64,000 nt of DNA, from assembly GCF_000426065.1 (NCBI RefSeq), contig NZ_AUEQ01000009.1, positions 124,001 to 188,000 of the forward strand. Reading direction: 5' to 3'. This stretch comes from Mycobacterium sp. URHD0025 (GTDB lineage: Bacteria; Actinomycetota; Actinomycetes; Mycobacteriales; Mycobacteriaceae). The translations under genes and the position numbers were made by a program. Positions 61,209 to 64,000 of the stretch are shown in pieces. How positions within the stretch are numbered: position 1 is the stretch's first letter; each line of letters starts with the position of its first letter. Below the pieces are notes generated by a model, which ran no database searches, was not told the origin of the DNA, and was given only the letters and a program-made list of their open reading frames with translations.

Positions 61209-64000
61209 CTAGGCCTTCTTGGCGGCAGCCTTCTTCGCCGGGGCCTTCTTGGCAGCCTTCTTGGCCGGGGCTTTCTTCGCGGCCTTCTTGACCGGCCCGC
61301 GGGCGCGGCGGTCGGCCAGCAGCTCGGAGGCCCGCTCGTCGGTGATCGACTGGACGTCGTCACCCTTGCGCAGGCTGGCGTTGGTCTCACCATCGGTGAC
61401 GTAGGGCCCGAAACGGCCGTCCTTGATCACCATCGGCTTGCCCGAGGCCGGGTCGGTGCCCAGTTCGCGCAGCGGCGGGGCCGCGGCGGCCTGGCGCCCA
61501 CGACGCTTGGGCTCGGCGTAGATCTTGAGCGCCTCGTCGAGGGTGATGGTGAACATCTGCTCTTCGGTGGCCAGCGAACGAGAGTCGGTGCCGCGCTTGA
61601 GGTATGGGCCGTAACGGCCGTTCTGCGCGGTGATCTCCTCGTTGTTCGACGGATCGACACCGACAACGCGAGGCAGCGACAGCAGCTTGAGCGCGTCGTC
61701 GAGCGTCACCGTCTCCAGATCCATTGAGCGCAAGAGCGATCCGGTGCGAGGCTTCGGGCCGGTCGGCTTCTTGCCCTTCTTGGCTGTCGCCCCGGCATCC
61801 GGATCCTCGGGAGGTTCCGGGAGGATCTCGGTGACGTAGGGGCCGAATCGTCCGTCCTTGGCGACGATTTCGTGCCCGGTGGCCGGGTCGACGCCCAGCA
61901 CCCGGCCCTCTTGTGGTGTGGCGAAGAGCTTTTCGGCCAGCTCCAGAGTCAGCTCGTCAGGAGTCAGCTCATCCTTGAGATTGGCGCGCTGCGGCTTGAG
62001 CTCCCCGGGATTATCCGGGTCGGCGATCATGCGCTCCAGGTACGGCCCGTTACGGCCCACCCGGACGACGATCGCGCGACCTTCGGCATCGCCGAAGAGC
62101 TTGATGGAGTTGACTTCTCGCGCGTCGATGCCCTCGAGATTTCCACCCACGAGGTGCTTGAGCCCACCGGCCCTGGCGATCGAGCCCTCGACGCCGTGAT
62201 CACCACCGAAGTAGAAGTTGGACAGCCAGTTGGTGCGCTGCTCCTGACCGTTGGCGATCTCGTCGAGCTCGTCCTCCATGGCCGCGGTGAAGTCGTAGTC
62301 CACCAGCCGGCCGAAGTGCTGTTCGAGCAGTCCGACCACGGCGAAGGCGACCCAGGACGGCACCAGGGCGCTGCCCTTTTTGACCACGTAGCCGCGGTCC
62401 TGGATGGTCTTGATGATCGAGCTGTACGTCGACGGCCGTCCGATGCCCAGTTCTTCGAGAGACTTGATCAGCGAGGCCTCGGTGTAGCGGGCCGGCGGGC
62501 TGGTGGTGTGTCCATCAGCGGTCAGGTCGGCGGCGTCGACGCGCTGCCCCTGAGTCAGGTTCGGCAGACGGCTCTCGGCGTCGTCGGCTTCGCCGCCGGC
62601 CTGCTCGTCAAGACTCTCGACGTAGGCCTTGAGGAAGCCCGGGAACGTGATGGTGCGACCGGAGGCGTTGAACACGACCTGCTCGCCCGAACTGGCGGCA
62701 CCGGCGATGCGCAGCGACAGCGTGGTGCCGCGCGCATCGGCCATCTGTGAGGCCACGGTGCGCTGCCAGATCAGCTCGTAGAGCCGGAACTCGTCGGTGT
62801 CGAGCTGCGCGTGCAGCTGGCCCGGGGTCTGGAACACGTCACCGGCAGGGCGGATGGCCTCGTGGGCCTCCTGGGCGTTCTTGACCTTGCGCGTGTACTG
62901 CCGCGGCGACGGATGCACGTACTCGTCGCCGTAGAGCTGCCTGGCCTGGTTGCGCGCGGCGTTGATCGCGGACTCCGACAGCGTCGTGGAGTCGGTACGC
63001 ATGTAGGTGATGTAGCCGTTCTCGTACAACCGCTGCGCGATGCTCATGGTGCGCTCCGAGGAGAACCGCAGCTTGCGGGCGGCCTCCTGCTGCAGCGTCG
63101 ACGTCATGAACGGCGCGTACGGGCGCCGGGTGTACGGCTTCTGCTCGACGGAGCTGACGGCCAGCTGGGCACCGCGCAGCCCGGCGGCCAGGGCACCTGC
63201 ACTGGCCTCGTCGAGCACCAGCACCTCGTCGGGCTTCTTCAGCTGGCCCAGCGAGTCGAAATCGCGGCCTGCGGCAACGCGGCGGCCGTCGACGGTGTTG
63301 AGTTTGGCGGTGAACTTGGGCGGGGTGGCCTGCGGATCGGACACCGACGCGTCCAGCTCAGCGCTGACATCCCAGTACGCAGCGCTGCGGAACGCCATGC
63401 GCTCCCGCTCACGCTGCACGATGATGCGCGTGGCCACCGACTGCACGCGGCCCGCCGACAACTTCGGCGCGACCTTCTTCCACAGCACAGGCGAGACTTC
63501 GTAGCCGTAGAGCCGGTCGAGGATGCGGCGGGTTTCCTGCGCGTCGACCAGGGCGATGTCCAGGTCACGCGGGTTTTCGGCGGCGGCGCGGATGGCCGGT
63601 TCGGTGATCTCGTGGAACACCATCCGCCGGACCGGCACCTTGGGCTTCAGCGTCTCCAGCAGGTGCCAGGCGATCGCCTCGCCCTCGCGGTCACCGTCCG
63701 TCGCGAGGTAGAGCTCGTCAACGCCCTTGAGCAGGTCCTTCAGCTCCGTGACGGTGCTCTTCTTCTCGGGGCTGACGATGTAGAGCGGTTCGAAGTTGTC
63801 GTCGACATTGACCCCGAGGCGCGCCCACGGTTCGGATTTGTACTTGGCGGGCACGTCCGCGGCATTGCGCGGCAGGTCACGAATGTGTCCCCGCGAGGAT
63901 TCGACCACATAATTGGAGCCCAGGTAGCCAGCGATCTTCCGCGCTTTTGTCGGCGACTCCACAATCACGAGTCGCCGGACGTTTCCCTTGCTACCGCTGC
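61209..64000 (-). CDS. topA: DNA topoisomerase I (partial, N-terminus cut by window edge)
   Basis: Type IA topoisomerase that relaxes negative supercoils. The frame stays open to 64000 (reading SKGNVRRLVIVESPTKA upstream of the first internal GTG), so roughly 15-20 residues are missing. TOPRIM: VIVESPTKARKIAGYLG and LATDGDREGEAIAWHL; active-site Tyr in YENGYITYMRTDSTTLS; RIILDRLYGYEVSP-type motif reads RRILDRLYGYEVSPVLW. After the catalytic core there are several degenerate C-terminal repeat domains (GRFGPYVTE, GRYGPYLKR, GRFGPYVTD) without zinc cysteines, as in mycobacteria, then a Lys/Ala tail built from APAKKAAKK units. Confidence 0.96.
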   Translation of the reverse strand, partial: SGSKGNVRRLVIVESPTKARKIAGYLGSNYVVESSRGHIRDLPRNAADVPAKYKSEPWARLGVNVDDNFEPLYIVSPEKKSTVTELKDLLKGVDELYLATDGDREGEAIAWHLLETLKPKVPVRRMVFHEITEPAIRAAAENPRDLDIALVDAQETRRILDRLYGYEVSPVLWKKVAPKLSAGRVQSVATRIIVQRERERMAFRSAAYWDVSAELDASVSDPQATPPKFTAKLNTVDGRRVAAGRDFDSLGQLKKPDEVLVLDEASAGALAAGLRGAQLAVSSVEQKPYTRRPYAPFMTSTLQQEAARKLRFSSERTMSIAQRLYENGYITYMRTDSTTLSESAINAARNQARQLYGDEYVHPSPRQYTRKVKNAQEAHEAIRPAGDVFQTPGQLHAQLDTDEFRLYELIWQRTVASQMADARGTTLSLRIAGAASSGEQVVFNASGRTITFPGFLKAYVESLDEQAGGEADDAESRLPNLTQGQRVDAADLTADGHTTSPPARYTEASLIKSLEELGIGRPSTYSSIIKTIQDRGYVVKKGSALVPSWVAFAVVGLLEQHFGRLVDYDFTAAMEDELDEIANGQEQRTNWLSNFYFGGDHGVEGSIARAGGLKHLVGGNLEGIDAREVNSIKLFGDAEGRAIVVRVGRNGPYLERMIADPDNPGELKPQRANLKDELTPDELTLELAEKLFATPQEGRVLGVDPATGHEIVAKDGRFGPYVTEILPEPPEDPDAGATAKKGKKPTGPKPRTGSLLRSMDLETVTLDDALKLLSLPRVVGVDPSNNEEITAQNGRYGPYLKRGTDSRSLATEEQMFTITLDEALKIYAEPKRRGRQAAAAPPLRELGTDPASGKPMVIKDGRFGPYVTDGETNASLRKGDDVQSITDERASELLADRRARGPVKKAAKKAPAKKAAKKAPAKKAAAKKA

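Overview
The window reads as a chromosomal segment of a high-GC, non-tuberculous Mycobacterium/Mycolicibacterium. The backbone follows the order known from M. tuberculosis Rv3604c to Rv3646c: Rv3604c-Rv3605c-folK-folB-folP-folE-ftsH, ephA-Rv3618-like, lpqG, hpt-tilS-Rv3626c-dacB, ppa, the Rv3630-Rv3632/galE1/Rv3635 envelope cluster, tRNA-Thr, the DNA polymerase III delta-prime gene, the Rv3645 cyclase and topA. Names come from reading the proteins and from remembered family knowledge; no database search was made. The esx/PE/PPE-type genes that M. tuberculosis carries between ftsH and lpqG are absent.

Layout. 1-6.4 kb: minus-strand folate operon and ftsH. 6.6-10.5 kb: plus-strand epoxide hydrolase, LLM monooxygenase, zinc dehydrogenase and LpqG. 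10.5-13.5 kb: a small winged-helix-like protein, a repeat-bearing intergenic stretch and a molybdopterin oxidoreductase. 13.5-18.2 kb: hpt, tilS, a metalloprotease-like gene, a penicillin-binding peptidase and, divergently, ppa. 18.3-34.4 kb: a large accessory block for aldarate (glucarate/galactarate-type) use. It has a nine-gene minus-strand operon (peptide-type ABC importer, TauE-like permease, IclR regulator, GudD, hydroxyacid dehydrogenase), a lone plus-strand hydroxyacid dehydrogenase, and a second minus-strand operon (semialdehyde dehydrogenase, KdgD, second glucarate dehydratase, LysR regulator). Together these lead from aldarate to 2-oxoglutarate.

34.6-38.7 kb holds a self-contained signalling locus: a STAS antagonist and an anti-sigma kinase on the plus strand face a translationally coupled RsbU-like phosphatase, CHASE3 histidine kinase and single-domain response regulator. 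39.3-40.4 kb carries a TerC-family gene behind what looks like a yybP-ykoY manganese riboswitch with a Shine-Dalgarno-sequestering helix. 40.5-53.3 kb carries a one-module NRPS-like membrane protein coupled to an M1 aminopeptidase, a flippase-like protein, a polyprenyl-phosphate glycosyltransferase with its DUF2304 partner, a TetR/amidohydrolase pair, galE and a large membrane protein; much of this is probably envelope glycan metabolism.

53.3-58.05 kb is an accessory block whose end abuts the 3' end of tRNA-Thr(CGT). It holds a candidate type VII-secreted toxin-like protein with a coupled lipoprotein (possible immunity), a DUF4143 ATPase behind three 23-bp-spaced direct repeats, and a carboxymuconolactone-decarboxylase/hydrolase pair. 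The end of the window returns to core genes (delta-prime, adenylate cyclase, topA cut by the right edge).

About ten genes without a Shine-Dalgarno have a TANNNT hexamer ending exactly 6 (sometimes 8) bases before the start codon, the arrangement expected for leaderless mycobacterial mRNAs. This fixes several starts.
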